A model generated the notes under the pieces. It was not told where the DNA came from. It worked only from the letters and a program-made list of their open reading frames with translations, and searched no databases. Of a stretch of 64,000 bases of DNA, positions 1 to 9,518 are shown in pieces. The DNA lies in NCBI GenBank assembly GCA_002315685.1, contig DCHX01000021.1, positions 1 through 64,000 on the forward strand. Reading direction: 5' to 3'. This DNA is from Ruminococcaceae bacterium UBA1741 (GTDB lineage Bacteria > Bacillota > Clostridia > Oscillospirales > Acutalibacteraceae). The position numbers were made by a program, and so were the translations under genes. How positions within the stretch are numbered: the stretch's first letter is position 1; every line of letters begins with the position of its first letter.

Positions 1-40
1 TTATTAAAACCGCTCTTTTTTAATATATTAAAGAAAAGAC

Positions 41-1300
41 TCAACAAAAAATAAAATCCTTTAATTGTTTGAGTACCGTTTCTCTTTCATGGTGCTTAAA
101 ATGATATTTTCGTGCATTGAAGCCTAACGCTTCGATTTCTTCTTTGTTAAGCTTGTAAAGACTTAAAATATTACGATAAAGAGAATAAGCATCGCCTGAC
201 GGTGCGGTTAAGCCACATTCCGCTCTGTCAACAACGGCACTTCCCTCGCCGTCAATACAGGTTAATATAGGTTTTCCTGCCGCCATATAGCTTGTAATCT
301 TTGCCGGAATCGTAAGCCCTAAATCTTCGCTTTTTACAAGGGACGCAAACAAAGCGTCGGCCAATGTATGATATTTCGGAATATCTTCAATCGGCTTTGC
401 ACCCAAAAAATCAAAATAAGCTTCGACATTTTTTTCTTTTGCATATCGCTTTATGTCTTCAAAAGACATTCCGTTTCCGATAATAATAAATTTAATATCG
501 TTTATTCGGTCGTTTTTAAGTAAAACTGCGGCGTCAACGGCAACTTCAAGATTTTGCGCAGGAGAAATGTTACCGGCATACACAATCTTAAAAAAATCTT
601 TATAGCTTTTGCTTAATTCATTATCGTAAACATCCGCCTCATATAATTTTTCGCAGTATTGAGGAATGGTTTTTACATATGATTTGTCTTTGTCGGTTAT
701 TCTGACAAGTGTTTCGCTGAGCGATTCACTCATACCGATTAGCTTATCGCTTTTTTTATAGTGCCAATGGCTTGTTCTTTGAAGAACACCCCTTAAAAAC
801 GGATTTTTAATATCGAGAACCGAGTAAAGATTTTCCGGCCATAAATCTAAGACATATGTGGTCAATGGAATATGCTTTAATTTTGAATAAAAAATTGCCG
901 GAAAAATCATATAAACAGGGCTTGTTTGATAGCAAAAAACCGCATCGTATTTTTTATGGATAACCCTTAAAATTCTAAACAAAGCAAAAAACGGGTATGA
1001 AATATAGTTTAAGAAAATCCTGATATTTGAATTTCCTTTTCTTGTTATTTCAAAAGTTCTGTAAATGTTTGCACCGAAATAGCTTTGTTTTCTGTTTTTG
1101 AACATACCGTAACCGTTAGGAATTATTCCGTTTGGATAATTAGGTATTCCGCAAATTACATCAACATCAATACCCGACTCAACTAATCCTTTGACGATGT
1201 CGCTGATTCTGAAATTCTCGGGCCCAAAATGCTGAGTAACTACCAATAATCGTCTTTTCAAATAATTCACGTTCCCATATAAATCAGAAAATACTGCCAT
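41..1300 (-). CDS. Glycosyltransferase family 4 (WbuB/WcaI-like)
   Basis: A GT-B fold glycosyltransferase of 419 residues that probably adds a sugar to a lipid-linked surface glycan at the inner membrane face. The N-terminus has the strand and loop typical of WbuB-like enzymes (VVTQHFGPENFR). The C-terminal donor domain carries AGNISPAQNLE near residue 240 and DLGLTIPAKITSYMAAGKP near 330, where family 4 enzymes bind the nucleotide sugar. The ATG lies far upstream of the first core strand, and in-frame GTG and TTG codons 10 to 14 codons later could be the true start. It is the last visible gene of a minus-strand glycan cluster. Donor and acceptor cannot be told from sequence. Confidence 0.85.
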   Translation of the reverse strand: MAVFSDLYGNVNYLKRRLLVVTQHFGPENFRISDIVKGLVESGIDVDVICGIPNYPNGIIPNGYGMFKNRKQSYFGANIYRTFEITRKGNSNIRIFLNYISYPFFALFRILRVIHKKYDAVFCYQTSPVYMIFPAIFYSKLKHIPLTTYVLDLWPENLYSVLDIKNPFLRGVLQRTSHWHYKKSDKLIGMSESLSETLVRITDKDKSYVKTIPQYCEKLYEADVYDNELSKSYKDFFKIVYAGNISPAQNLEVAVDAAVLLKNDRINDIKFIIIGNGMSFEDIKRYAKEKNVEAYFDFLGAKPIEDIPKYHTLADALFASLVKSEDLGLTIPAKITSYMAAGKPILTCIDGEGSAVVDRAECGLTAPSGDAYSLYRNILSLYKLNKEEIEALGFNARKYHFKHHERETVLKQLKDFIFC

Positions 1301-1371
1301 AATATTTTAATGGCGTTTCACTAATTAAAATATTCAGTTTGTTTTGAGTTTTCTATTTGCGCTGTTTTTTC

Positions 1372-1722
1372 TTATTTCTTTTTTAATTCCTCAACCTCTT
1401 TTTGAAGAATAGAAACATTTTGTATCAATGTTTTAATTTTTTGATGTTGAATAGAAACTATCGAGGATAGCGAAATCATCAAAATCAAAAGGAAGAAAAT
1501 CAGGATTAAAAATATTGTGTTTGCAGGGGCTTTAATTCCGATAATGCTTGAAACAAAGGATAAAACCTGCGGAAAAATATCAAAAATCAAAAGAACAAAA
1601 GCGGTAAAAAACCAAAGTAAAGAATATTTAAGTGTAAGCTTTTCTTTTTTTAACATTCTTAAAATAAAGAAAACATAAACTAAAATACCGATAAGAAGTG
1701 ATATGCGAAGAATAATACTCAT
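1372..1722 (-). CDS. DUF2304 small membrane protein
   Basis: A 116-residue protein with three predicted membrane segments (about residues 4-20, 32-52 and 66-88) and a C-terminal charged coiled-coil-like tail ending EVEELKKK. Layout and length match the DUF2304 family, whose members usually sit next to a dolichyl-phosphate-mannose-synthase-like GT2, as here. Its ATG overlaps the stop of that GT2 by four bases (ATGA), so the two are translationally coupled and probably act together. The biochemical role of the family is unknown; a partner or anchor for the glycosyltransferase is inference. Confidence 0.8.
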   Translation of the reverse strand: MSIILRISLLIGILVYVFFILRMLKKEKLTLKYSLLWFFTAFVLLIFDIFPQVLSFVSSIIGIKAPANTIFLILIFFLLILMISLSSIVSIQHQKIKTLIQNVSILQKEVEELKKK

Positions 1723-2429
1723 ATTTGTTTACCGCCTCTCTTTACATAAAATCTGCAAATCAAAACGGCAAGTGAAACCTTTATCATATAGTAAACCGAT
1801 TTAAGCGGACTGATAGAGGAAACGCCGTTTTCTCTTTCGTGCATAATAACGGGTATTTCTTTAATTTCAGCGCCGTTTAGTTTTGATAATACAATAGCCT
1901 CAGGCTCGGGATAATCGTCAGCATAATTTTTAGAAAAAAGCTCGATATATTTTCGGTTTACGGCACGAAAACCGCTTGTTACATCCTTAACCTGTGCCTT
2001 ACAGGCAATATAAATAAGTGAGCTTAAAAACGAAATTCCCATTCGGCGGGAAAGACTTGACTGAAAACCCTCGTTTGTTACAAAACGGGAGCCGATACAA
2101 ACATCTGCCTCGCCCGATTCGATAGGAGCGATAACATCCTTAATATATTTTGTGTCGTGCTGACCGTCGCCGTCAATTTGAACTGCACAGTCGTAACCGT
2201 TTTTACAGGCATAAATATATCCGCTTTGAACGCCGCCGCCTATACCTAAATTACAACACAAATCAATATGATTTATATTTTCATCATCTAAAATCTTAGG
2301 TGTATTGTCCTTTGAACAGTCATTGATAACCACATAGTCGCAATAAGGACAATTCTCTTTAATCGACTCAACTACCTTTATTATGCTATCCTGTTCATTG
2401 TAGGCGGGAATAATGATTAAAGTTTTCAT
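1719..2429 (-). CDS. Glycosyltransferase family 2, polyprenyl-phosphate mannose synthase-like
   Basis: A GT-A fold enzyme of 236 residues. It opens with the family 2 signature IIIPAYNEQDSI, followed by VVINDCSKDNT and the metal/nucleotide-sugar site QIDGDGQHD near residue 85. The length and the SGFRAVNRK stretch resemble enzymes that transfer a sugar to polyprenyl phosphate on the cytoplasmic membrane face. A short hydrophobic stretch near the C-terminus may associate with the membrane. It overlaps both neighbours by four bases, which indicates one tightly coupled operon with the flippase and the DUF2304 gene. The sugar used is not predictable. Confidence 0.85.
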   Translation of the reverse strand: MKTLIIIPAYNEQDSIIKVVESIKENCPYCDYVVINDCSKDNTPKILDDENINHIDLCCNLGIGGGVQSGYIYACKNGYDCAVQIDGDGQHDTKYIKDVIAPIESGEADVCIGSRFVTNEGFQSSLSRRMGISFLSSLIYIACKAQVKDVTSGFRAVNRKYIELFSKNYADDYPEPEAIVLSKLNGAEIKEIPVIMHERENGVSSISPLKSVYYMIKVSLAVLICRFYVKRGGKQI

Positions 2430-3667
2430 AAATTAACCTTTCTGAAAGATTTTTTGAATTCGAACATTGAAAATGCAAAAATAATTAAACATATTACGGA
2501 CGCCACGGACATAAGTATAAAGTATGTTACAGAAGCCCCCATAATGCCCGATTTTTCTACCGCATATTTCGATAAAAATATCGAGGCTATTGTTATGATA
2601 AATAAAGAAACGGAAAGCACGGTCATTTTTCTGAATGCAATTAAGATAAACGAAACAACCGTTTCAAGCCCGAAGAACATAGAACCTGCAATAATAATCA
2701 GCATCTCGGTGCGGTAGTTGTTAAGGTCAATTCCGAAAAGCAAGCTTAAAACGGGTGCTTCAAGAAAATAAGCAACACCGAAAACCAAAATGCCGAGAAT
2801 TGCCATAACGGCTATTATCGTAAGGTTACTTTTTTTAAGGCCTTGATAATCTTTTTCTTTAATGTATTTTGAAATTTTAGTTAAAAACGGATGAATAATG
2901 TACTGACCGAGTAAAGACATAAAGGTTGCGGGCAGTACGATAATACCGTAAATAGTTTGTGCACTGTCGCTTAAATGCTTGTCCATAGCATACCGAGGTG
3001 CATTTATAAGATATGTGTTCATAGCCGTAAATGCAAAGGTAAAGAAACAAGCCTTTAAGAGTTGATTGTTTCTTGAAAATGAAAATTTGCTTTTTGATAA
3101 GCTTATGCTTTTAATGTTCGGCAAATCAAAAAGTAAAACCAATAACAAATAGCAAAGTGTAACCGAAAGACAGGCAATAGCGACATTTTCGGTTAATAAA
3201 TCCGAAATTAAAAAGATTAAGGTAAGAGCAACGGCTTTAACAAAAAACGAAACGCCTACTTGCCATAATCTTTCGTTTTTTTGCAAAAAGGCATATAAAA
3301 GCTCTGATATAGCCTCAAACACCTTAAAAAGACAAAGTATCAAAATCACAAAGCTTTTATAAGCCGAATATCCTCTTATCAAAACGAATAAAACGGATAT
3401 AATCATCATAAGTAAGCAGGTAATTATTCGGTTGTAAATATAGTCGCTGTCGCTGAAATTCCCCGAAATATCGGTAACCTGAAAAGCCCTCACAACATAA
3501 CTGCCCAAAATATAAAGAATACAAGCCGTTGCAAAGGCATAAGAGTATATACCCGCCTTTTCTTCGCCGTTAATTCTCGTTGCAAAGATGGTGAAAAAAA
3601 GCGAAATAAAGGCGTAGGATGTAGAGCCTATCATATTCCAAAGGAAATTCTTTTTATCAATATTCAT
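2426..3667 (-). CDS. Polysaccharide flippase (Wzx/MATE-like)
   Basis: A polytopic membrane protein of about 413 residues with roughly twelve hydrophobic segments, typical of the oligosaccharide flippases that move undecaprenyl-linked repeat units outward. The N-terminal part has the common layout SYAFISLFFTIFATR followed by a glycine-rich turn. I place the start at the ATG at 3667, which has GGAAA about ten bases upstream; an in-frame TTG at 3685 overlapping the upstream stop (TTGA) is the alternative. It overlaps the downstream GT2 by four bases. Its substrate is presumably the glycan assembled by the neighbouring transferases. Confidence 0.82.
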   Translation of the reverse strand: MNIDKKNFLWNMIGSTSYAFISLFFTIFATRINGEEKAGIYSYAFATACILYILGSYVVRAFQVTDISGNFSDSDYIYNRIITCLLMMIISVLFVLIRGYSAYKSFVILILCLFKVFEAISELLYAFLQKNERLWQVGVSFFVKAVALTLIFLISDLLTENVAIACLSVTLCYLLLVLLFDLPNIKSISLSKSKFSFSRNNQLLKACFFTFAFTAMNTYLINAPRYAMDKHLSDSAQTIYGIIVLPATFMSLLGQYIIHPFLTKISKYIKEKDYQGLKKSNLTIIAVMAILGILVFGVAYFLEAPVLSLLFGIDLNNYRTEMLIIIAGSMFFGLETVVSFILIAFRKMTVLSVSLFIITIASIFLSKYAVEKSGIMGASVTYFILMSVASVICLIIFAFSMFEFKKSFRKVNL

Positions 3668-3681
3668 AAGCAAATTTCCAA

Positions 3682-4485
3682 TCAAACATTATTACTGTCT
3701 TGACCTTTTTGATAAAATTTCATAAGCGCTTTTGCAATAAATGAAGGCCAGAATTTTTTATACATATCATAATCCTCTTTACTTCTCGTATTATCGCCGA
3801 TAATTTTACTCGTGGTCGAAGCCTCGTGAATTCTATGGCACATAAGAGGAGCGGGATTATAAACAAAAGCGCCGGTTTTTCTTGACTGAATTTCCCATTG
3901 TTGCCAGTCAATATCGCTTAAATAATCATTGGTAAAGGGAGAAACACCGAAGCTTTCCTTTACCATAGAAACGGCAGGGCAACAAATAGGACAGCCGAAT
4001 GATAATATTCGCCTTCTTATAAATTTTGAGTTCCAAAACATCTTTGTTTTAAGAGGGGATAACATTAGTCGCTTGATTTTAAGAAGCTTGTTGTCTAAAA
4101 CCTTTTCGCCGTTTCTAAGCTCAAAACTTCCGCAAAAATACATAATCGGATTTTTAGAGCGGTTAATAAATTCAAGCATTTCTTTAACATAGTCGGGCTC
4201 ATAAATATCGTCTTGATGAGCGATAGTTACAAGCTCGGTATCGGCGGTATTGTAAGCAAAGTTCCAATCCCCGCCGATTCCTTTTTCGCCTAAATTTACA
4301 TATACCGGCAAATCGTATTTAGAGGCGATAGAGTCAATTAAACCGTTCGGAGTAGATGTGCAAATAATAATCTTGCTTTTTACGGTTTGATTTATAAGCG
4401 ATTTTACGGCATCCTCTAAATATGCACTTTCCTTGTATGCGCATAAAGCAAAGGTATGATTTTCTTTTGTGAACAAAATTTTCAC
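3682..4485 (-). CDS. Glycosyltransferase family 2
   Basis: A 267-residue family 2 glycosyltransferase. Visible signs are the N-terminal substrate-binding region (FALCAYKESAYLEDAVKSL), the loop NLGEKGIGGDWNFAY, and the metal motif HQDD near residue 92, followed by YEPDYVKEM. The C-terminal half has SDIDWQQWE, likely the catalytic base region. No membrane segment is evident, so it probably acts as a soluble or peripheral enzyme on the cytoplasmic face. GAGGTGA lies just before the ATG. It is the first gene of the visible glycan group and starts only 22 bases after the gpmI stop, so transcription from the glycolytic operon may run into it. Confidence 0.82.
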   Translation of the reverse strand: MKILFTKENHTFALCAYKESAYLEDAVKSLINQTVKSKIIICTSTPNGLIDSIASKYDLPVYVNLGEKGIGGDWNFAYNTADTELVTIAHQDDIYEPDYVKEMLEFINRSKNPIMYFCGSFELRNGEKVLDNKLLKIKRLMLSPLKTKMFWNSKFIRRRILSFGCPICCPAVSMVKESFGVSPFTNDYLSDIDWQQWEIQSRKTGAFVYNPAPLMCHRIHEASTTSKIIGDNTRSKEDYDMYKKFWPSFIAKALMKFYQKGQDSNNV

Positions 4486-4507
4486 CTCATAACAAGGGAT
4501 ATGAAAA

Positions 4508-6040
4508 TTAAAGAATAATTGATTCTCCTGTCATTTCTACCGGCTTTTCAAGACCTAAAAGCTTAATTATAGTAGGAGAAATATCGCAAAGCTTTCCGCC
4601 CTCGCGCAACTTACAGTCCTTTCCGATTACAGCGAACGGAACGGGATTTGTGGTATGAGCGGTAAAGGGAGTGCCGTCAATATCGAGCATACGGTCGGCA
4701 TTTCCGTGGTCGGCGGTTAAAAGCATAACACCGCCCATTTTCCGAGTGGAGTCTTCAACACGGCCGACGCATTTGTCAACCGTTTCAACCGCAATTCTTG
4801 CGGCATCAAATACACCCGTATGTCCTACCATATCGCAATTTGCAAAGTTAAGGATAACAACATCGTATTTTCCGCTTTCAATAGCGTCGCATACCTTGTC
4901 GCAAACTTCGTTAGCACTCATTTCGGGCTGTAAATCGTAGGTAGCAACCTTCGGGGAGTTTACAAGTGTTCTGTCCTCGCCCTCAAACATAACCTCACGG
5001 CCGCCGTTAAAGAAGAATGTTACATGAGCATATTTTTCGGTTTCGGCAATACGAAGCTGAGTCAAATTGTTTTTTGCTAAAAATTCGCCCAAGGTGTTTT
5101 CAAGCGATTCGGGCTTGAAAGCAATATGAACATTAGGCATAGAAGCATCATATTGAGTCATACAAACATAATATACATTTTGTCTGCCGCCAATGCGCTC
5201 AAAGCCCGTAAATTCGTCATCAACGAATGTTCTTGTGATTTCTCTTGCACGGTCGGGACGGAAGTTAAAGAAGATAACGCTATCGCCGGACTTAATTCTT
5301 TCGGTACCCTCAACAACAGTAGGAAGAACAAATTCATCGGTTAAGAACTTGCCCTCTTCGTCCTTTACTGTGTAAGACTTGCGAACGGCGTTTGAAGCAT
5401 CATCGGTAACAATTCCGTCGCCGTACACAAGAGCCGAATAAGCCTTGCCTACACGCTCCCAACGGTTATCACGGTCCATTCCGTAAAATCTGCCCATAAC
5501 GGTAGCGATTTTACCGCAACCGATTTTGCGAAGCTCGTCATTTAATTCGTCAATGAAGTCAGCGGCAGAGGAGGGAGGAACATCACGGCCGTCTAAAAGA
5601 CCGTGAATGTAAACTTTTTCAAGTCCGTTTTCCTTTGCAAGCTTAACAAGTGCGTAAAGATGAGTGTTATGAGAATGTACACCGCCGTTTGAGAGAAGTC
5701 CCATAAGGTGAAGCGCACTGCCGTTTTTCTTGCAGTTCTCAATAGCACCTAAAAATGCCTCGTTTGTAAAGAAATCGCCGTCTTCAATAGACTTCGTAAT
5801 TCTTGTAAGTTCTTGGTAAACAACCCTTCCGGCACCGATATTTGTGTGGCCTACTTCGCTGTTACCCATTTGTCCGTCGGGAAGACCGACATCAAGTCCC
5901 GAAGCACCGATTTGTGTTACGGGGCAGTTGGAAAAGATATTATCAAGACGGGGAGTTTCGGCAGACTTAATAGCGTTGCCGTTTGTTTCGGGGTTGATAC
6001 CGAAACCGTCCATAATAGTTAAAACTATCGGTTTTTTCAT
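4508..6040 (-). CDS. gpmI: 2,3-bisphosphoglycerate-independent phosphoglycerate mutase
   Basis: Interconverts 3- and 2-phosphoglycerate in glycolysis in the cytoplasm, using two metal ions (Mn in most Firmicutes). At 510 residues it has the normal family length. It begins with the metal-binding MDGFG and carries the phosphoserine site GNSEVGH, with Ser about 61; DGRDVPP lies near residue 152 and the C-terminal metal motif is TADHGNADR. AAGGAGAT lies before the ATG, ten bases after tpiA. It is the third gene of pgk-tpiA-gpmI. Its independence from 2,3-bisphosphoglycerate fits a spore-former, where this enzyme is pH- and metal-sensitive; that point is family knowledge. Confidence 0.97.
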   Translation of the reverse strand: MKKPIVLTIMDGFGINPETNGNAIKSAETPRLDNIFSNCPVTQIGASGLDVGLPDGQMGNSEVGHTNIGAGRVVYQELTRITKSIEDGDFFTNEAFLGAIENCKKNGSALHLMGLLSNGGVHSHNTHLYALVKLAKENGLEKVYIHGLLDGRDVPPSSAADFIDELNDELRKIGCGKIATVMGRFYGMDRDNRWERVGKAYSALVYGDGIVTDDASNAVRKSYTVKDEEGKFLTDEFVLPTVVEGTERIKSGDSVIFFNFRPDRAREITRTFVDDEFTGFERIGGRQNVYYVCMTQYDASMPNVHIAFKPESLENTLGEFLAKNNLTQLRIAETEKYAHVTFFFNGGREVMFEGEDRTLVNSPKVATYDLQPEMSANEVCDKVCDAIESGKYDVVILNFANCDMVGHTGVFDAARIAVETVDKCVGRVEDSTRKMGGVMLLTADHGNADRMLDIDGTPFTAHTTNPVPFAVIGKDCKLREGGKLCDISPTIIKLLGLEKPVEMTGESIIL

Positions 6041-6050
6041 TTGTATCTCC

Positions 6051-6818
6051 TTATTTACTTGCGGCTTTTACAATGATAGAAAAGTCTTCGGCTTTAAGTG
6101 AAGCACCGCCGATAAGACCGCCGTCAACATTTACCTTTGAAAGTAATTCGTCAGCGTTTTTAGCGTTCATAGAGCCACCGTACTGAACCGTAACCGTTTC
6201 GGCAACATCCTTGCCGTAAGCCTCGGCAATAGCACTTCTTACAAAGCCGTTGCCCTCGTCAGCCTGTTCGGCGGTAGCGGTAACACCTGTGCCGATAGCC
6301 CAAACCGGCTCGTAAGCGATAATTACATTTTCAAGCTGTTCCTTTGTTACATTTGTAAGAGCCATCTTTGTTTGATATTTAAGAAGAGTTTCGGTGTAGC
6401 CGAGTTCTCTTTGTTCAAGTGTTTCGCCTACGCAAACAATAGCTTTAAGACCTGCGTTTAGGGCGGCAAGTGTACGAAGATTTACGGTTTGGTCGGTTTC
6501 GCCGAAGTATTGTCTTCTTTCGCTGTGTCCGATAACAACATACTTAACACCGCATTCTTTAAGCATATTCGCACTAACCTCGCCAGTGTAAGCACCCGAC
6601 TCCTTAAAATGCACATTTTCAGCGCCGATTTCAATATTTGAGCCTTCGCTTGCCTTAATAGCGGCATCAATATCAACGAAAGGTACGCAAAGAACAACCT
6701 TGCAGTCGGCGTCCTTAACAAGAGGCTTCATTTCGTTTATAAGAGCGGTAGTTTCAGCGGGGGTTTTGTTCATTTTCCAGTTACCTGCGATAACTGTATT
6801 TCTTGTTGATTTGTTCAT
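6051..6818 (-). CDS. tpiA: Triosephosphate isomerase
   Basis: Interconverts dihydroxyacetone phosphate and glyceraldehyde 3-phosphate. The TIM-barrel landmarks are all present: GNWKMN with the catalytic Lys, IGHSERR with the catalytic His, the active-site loop YEPVWAIGTG with the catalytic Glu, and the phosphate-binding GGSMNAKNA and GGLIGGASL near the C-terminus. The frame is open eight codons further upstream, but AGGAGA sits eight bases before the ATG at 6818, so I use that start (255 residues). It lies between pgk and gpmI in one operon. Confidence 0.97.
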   Translation of the reverse strand: MNKSTRNTVIAGNWKMNKTPAETTALINEMKPLVKDADCKVVLCVPFVDIDAAIKASEGSNIEIGAENVHFKESGAYTGEVSANMLKECGVKYVVIGHSERRQYFGETDQTVNLRTLAALNAGLKAIVCVGETLEQRELGYTETLLKYQTKMALTNVTKEQLENVIIAYEPVWAIGTGVTATAEQADEGNGFVRSAIAEAYGKDVAETVTVQYGGSMNAKNADELLSKVNVDGGLIGGASLKAEDFSIIVKAASK

Positions 6819-6888
6819 AATATTTTCTCCTAACATACACAAATTCGGCGGTTAATGAAAACCGCCGAAATATTTATTATATTTTATA

Positions 6889-8100
6889 TTACTTATCGTT
6901 GAGTGCTACGATACCCGGAAGCTCTTTGCCCTCTAAGAATTCGAGAGAAGCACCGCCGCCGGTAGAAATATGGGTCATCTTGTCGCCGAAGCCCAATGTA
7001 TTAGCCGCAGCGGCAGAGTCGCCACCGCCGATAACCGTAACAGCCGAAGAATCGGCAAGAGCCTTAGCAACGGCAAAGGTACCCTTTGCAAGAGTCGGGT
7101 TTTCAAATACGCCCATAGGTCCGTTCCAAACAACGGTTTTTGCATTCATAACCTCGTTTGCGAAAAGCTCGGCGGTTTTAGGACCGATATCAAGACTCAT
7201 CATATCGTCAGGAATTTTGTCGGCATCTACAACTAAGGTTTCGATTTCGGCATCAATGGGGTCCGGGAAGCTCTTAGCTATTGTGCAGTCAACGGGAAGA
7301 AGAATTTTAACACCCTTTTCTTCTGCCTTTTTAAGCATATCCTTACAGTAATCAACCTTTTCTTCGTCAAAAAGGGAGGTGCCGATACCGTAGCCCTTTG
7401 CAGCGAGGAAGGTATAAGCCATACCGCCGCCGATAATAAGAGTATCAGCCTTATTTAAGAGGTTTTCAATAACAGAAAGCTTGTCGGCAACCTTTGCACC
7501 ACCCAAAATGGTAACAAAAGGACGTTCGGGGTTATCAACGGCACTGCCTAAATATTTAAGCTCCTTGCCGATAAGGTATCCGGCAACGGCTTCTTTTACA
7601 TAAGCTACAACGCCGACAGTTGAGCAATGAGCTCTATGAGCGGTACCGAAAGCATCGTTTACAAAAACATCAGCCAAAGAGCCGAGCTCAGCAGAAAATG
7701 CTTCAACATTCTTGGTTTCTTCAACACGGTAACGGGTGTTCTGTAAAAGAACAACATCGCCGTCCTTCATATCGGCAACAGCTTTTTTTGCGTTTTCGCC
7801 GACAACATTATCATCAGCGGCAAAAACAACATCTTGTCCTAAAAGCTCACTGAGTCTTTTAGCAACGGGAGCCAAAGAAAGCTCGGGCTTAGGCTCACCC
7901 TTCGGTTTACCGAGGTGAGAGCAAAGGATAACCTTTCCGCCGTCGGCAATAAGCTTTTTAATAGTCGGGAGTGCGGCAACGATACGGTTTTCGTCGGTAA
8001 TAACGCCGTTTTTAAGCGGTACATTAAAGTCGCAACGAACAAGAACACGAAGTCCTTTCACATTGATATCGTCAACAGTTTTTTTGTTAAGTGCGTTCAT
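6889..8100 (-). CDS. pgk: Phosphoglycerate kinase
   Basis: Transfers phosphate from 1,3-bisphosphoglycerate to ADP, the first ATP-yielding step of glycolysis. It has 403 residues, close to the usual bacterial length. The substrate site RCDFNVPL lies near residue 22, HLGKPKG near 62, the hinge and nucleotide region WNGPMGVFE near 325, and GGGDSAAA near 362. GAAAGGACG precedes the ATG. It is the first gene of the pgk-tpiA-gpmI operon, with a good sigma-A promoter directly upstream. The gene for glyceraldehyde-3-phosphate dehydrogenase, often beside pgk, is not in this window. Confidence 0.98.
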   Translation of the reverse strand: MNALNKKTVDDINVKGLRVLVRCDFNVPLKNGVITDENRIVAALPTIKKLIADGGKVILCSHLGKPKGEPKPELSLAPVAKRLSELLGQDVVFAADDNVVGENAKKAVADMKDGDVVLLQNTRYRVEETKNVEAFSAELGSLADVFVNDAFGTAHRAHCSTVGVVAYVKEAVAGYLIGKELKYLGSAVDNPERPFVTILGGAKVADKLSVIENLLNKADTLIIGGGMAYTFLAAKGYGIGTSLFDEEKVDYCKDMLKKAEEKGVKILLPVDCTIAKSFPDPIDAEIETLVVDADKIPDDMMSLDIGPKTAELFANEVMNAKTVVWNGPMGVFENPTLAKGTFAVAKALADSSAVTVIGGGDSAAAANTLGFGDKMTHISTGGGASLEFLEGKELPGIVALNDK

Positions 8101-8140
8101 TGATTTTCGTCCTTTCGATTGTTAAAATGTTCACACATAT

Positions 8141-8168
8141 ATTTTACCACAAATTTCTTAATTTTCAA
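8141..8168 (-). promoter_or_regulatory. Sigma-A promoter of pgk-tpiA-gpmI
   Basis: On the minus strand TTGAAA (8163-8168) and TAAAAT (8141-8146) are separated by 16 bases, with GTGG just before the -10. It lies 41 bases upstream of the pgk start codon. Confidence 0.7.
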
Positions 8169-8182
8169 CAAATATTTCAAAA

Positions 8183-8401
8183 TTATGGCTCTATTTTGAA
8201 ATCTTCTTCATTATAGTCCTTCGAGGGCGAAATTTTTTCGGGAACACGCTTTAATATATCGTACTTAAAGTGATGGCAAAAATCCCTTTTTTCACATACT
8301 CCGTGTTTTCTGCAAAATATTTCATCCATATACTCACTCTTTTCGCCGTAAACACAGCAAGAGCAGTTTTTATGGTCCTTTTTATTGAAAAATTTACCCA
8401 A
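8183..8401 (-). CDS. Small cysteine-rich protein, unrecognised
   Basis: A 72-residue protein I do not recognise. It has six cysteines in the pattern C-x-CC-x14-C-x6-C-x5-C followed by HH, within residues 13-44, suggesting a metal-binding fold. The C-terminal 25 residues are charged and probably disordered. The start is a TTG preceded at good distance by AAAGGTG; no ATG gives a longer sensible product. It follows ylbJ on the same strand after a short gap, and pgk has its own promoter between them. No function is proposed beyond likely zinc or iron binding. Confidence 0.6.
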   Translation of the reverse strand: MGKFFNKKDHKNCSCCVYGEKSEYMDEIFCRKHGVCEKRDFCHHFKYDILKRVPEKISPSKDYNEEDFKIEP

Positions 8402-8429
8402 AAAATCACACCTTTAATATTTAGTAACT

Positions 8430-9473
8430 TTATTTTAACAAATCGTACCTTAAATTTCCACCATTTTTTTTGTTTTCAAGCGATATAATCAGCAATATGC
8501 TCATCAAAAGTAAGGATATAAAAACCGAGATGTTGTTATCGAAAACAGAAACTGCTGTTATATTGCCTATTGAAACTGCGGGAAGGCTTATCTTGAAAAT
8601 TTTTGCAAATAAAAAGGTAAATCCCGAATTTAGCAACCCGTTTAATAATCTCGATATGAAAAAAAGCTTAAAATTTATGCCGACATTTTTTGTAATCGCC
8701 AGTATTTGACACCAAACACAAATTCCCGAAAACCCTAAAAGAAAAGAGGCAAAATATAAATTTTCAGTGGATTTAAGGGCGGTTGTTACCTCTAAAAAAC
8801 AGGGTAAATACCTAATGCCGTAATTTTGCAAATATCCGATAATCACACTGAAAAACACTACATAAGCACAAACCGAAAGTACGGTATCGGCGGAATCGGA
8901 GCAGGAAAGAGTAAAGTCGTCTGCTATATCGCTTGATATGGTTTTGCGAACGGGTTTTTGTTCATCTTTTATAAAAAATCCCGAAACAAAAGCCATTAAA
9001 AGCGCAGATAAAAAATGCGATAAAAACAAAATATAACCTATTTTTTTCGAATAAAAAATATTAAGTCCTACCGCAATTATTATAAATCCCGGTCCCGCAT
9101 TGACACAAAAGCACTCTAAAATATGCGCTTTGTTTTTTGAGATTTCTTTGTTCCGATAAGCGTTTTCAATAAGCCTTGCACCCGTTGGAAAACCGCCGAG
9201 CAGTGAAAACAAAAATATTAAAAATTCGCTTGTGTTAAGCTTAAACAGCCTATTTGCAATGCGGTCGAAAAACGACAGGTCAATATTACTTATCCGTTTC
9301 ATAATAAACACTACGCAAACCGTAATAGGAAAAAGCGAGGGTATTACGGTAGTAGAACACAAAACAAGACCGTCCTTTGCAAATTTACAGCAAATATCGG
9401 GGGAAATCACAAACAATCCGACAGTTACAATGCAAAAAAACAAAGCAATAATCGAAAAATTAAGTTTTGTCAT
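8430..9473 (-). CDS. ylbJ: Sporulation integral membrane protein YlbJ
   Basis: A membrane protein of 347 residues with about eight hydrophobic segments. The stretch FLFSLLGGFPTGARLIENAY near residue 85 is the characteristic conserved region of YlbJ, and CVNAGPGFIII near 125 is the second. In Bacillus subtilis YlbJ is made in the mother cell under sigma-E and is needed for heat-resistant spores; its transport substrate is unknown. AGGTGA precedes the ATG. It is divergent from yqfC-yqfD, also a mother-cell pair, across a 75-base gap that holds sigma-E-like promoter boxes. It is somewhat shorter than the Bacillus protein. Confidence 0.88.
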   Translation of the reverse strand: MTKLNFSIIALFFCIVTVGLFVISPDICCKFAKDGLVLCSTTVIPSLFPITVCVVFIMKRISNIDLSFFDRIANRLFKLNTSEFLIFLFSLLGGFPTGARLIENAYRNKEISKNKAHILECFCVNAGPGFIIIAVGLNIFYSKKIGYILFLSHFLSALLMAFVSGFFIKDEQKPVRKTISSDIADDFTLSCSDSADTVLSVCAYVVFFSVIIGYLQNYGIRYLPCFLEVTTALKSTENLYFASFLLGFSGICVWCQILAITKNVGINFKLFFISRLLNGLLNSGFTFLFAKIFKISLPAVSIGNITAVSVFDNNISVFISLLLMSILLIISLENKKNGGNLRYDLLK

Positions 9474-9488
9474 AAAATCACCTAAAAT

Positions 9489-9518
9489 AATCTATGCTTT
9501 TTTGAATTATTAAAATGC
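9489..9518 (-). promoter_or_regulatory. Sigma-E-like promoter of ylbJ (putative)
   Basis: On the minus strand GCATTTT (9512-9518) is followed after 15 bases by CATAGATT (9489-9496). This is close to the mother-cell sigma-E pattern (GCATATT, CATACAAT) and is placed suitably before ylbJ, a sigma-E gene in Bacillus. Confidence 0.45.

Noticed and set aside
6819..6842. Eight-codon upstream extension of tpiA
   Set aside because: AGGAGA lies inside the extension and fits the ATG at 6818, which gives the standard N-terminus.
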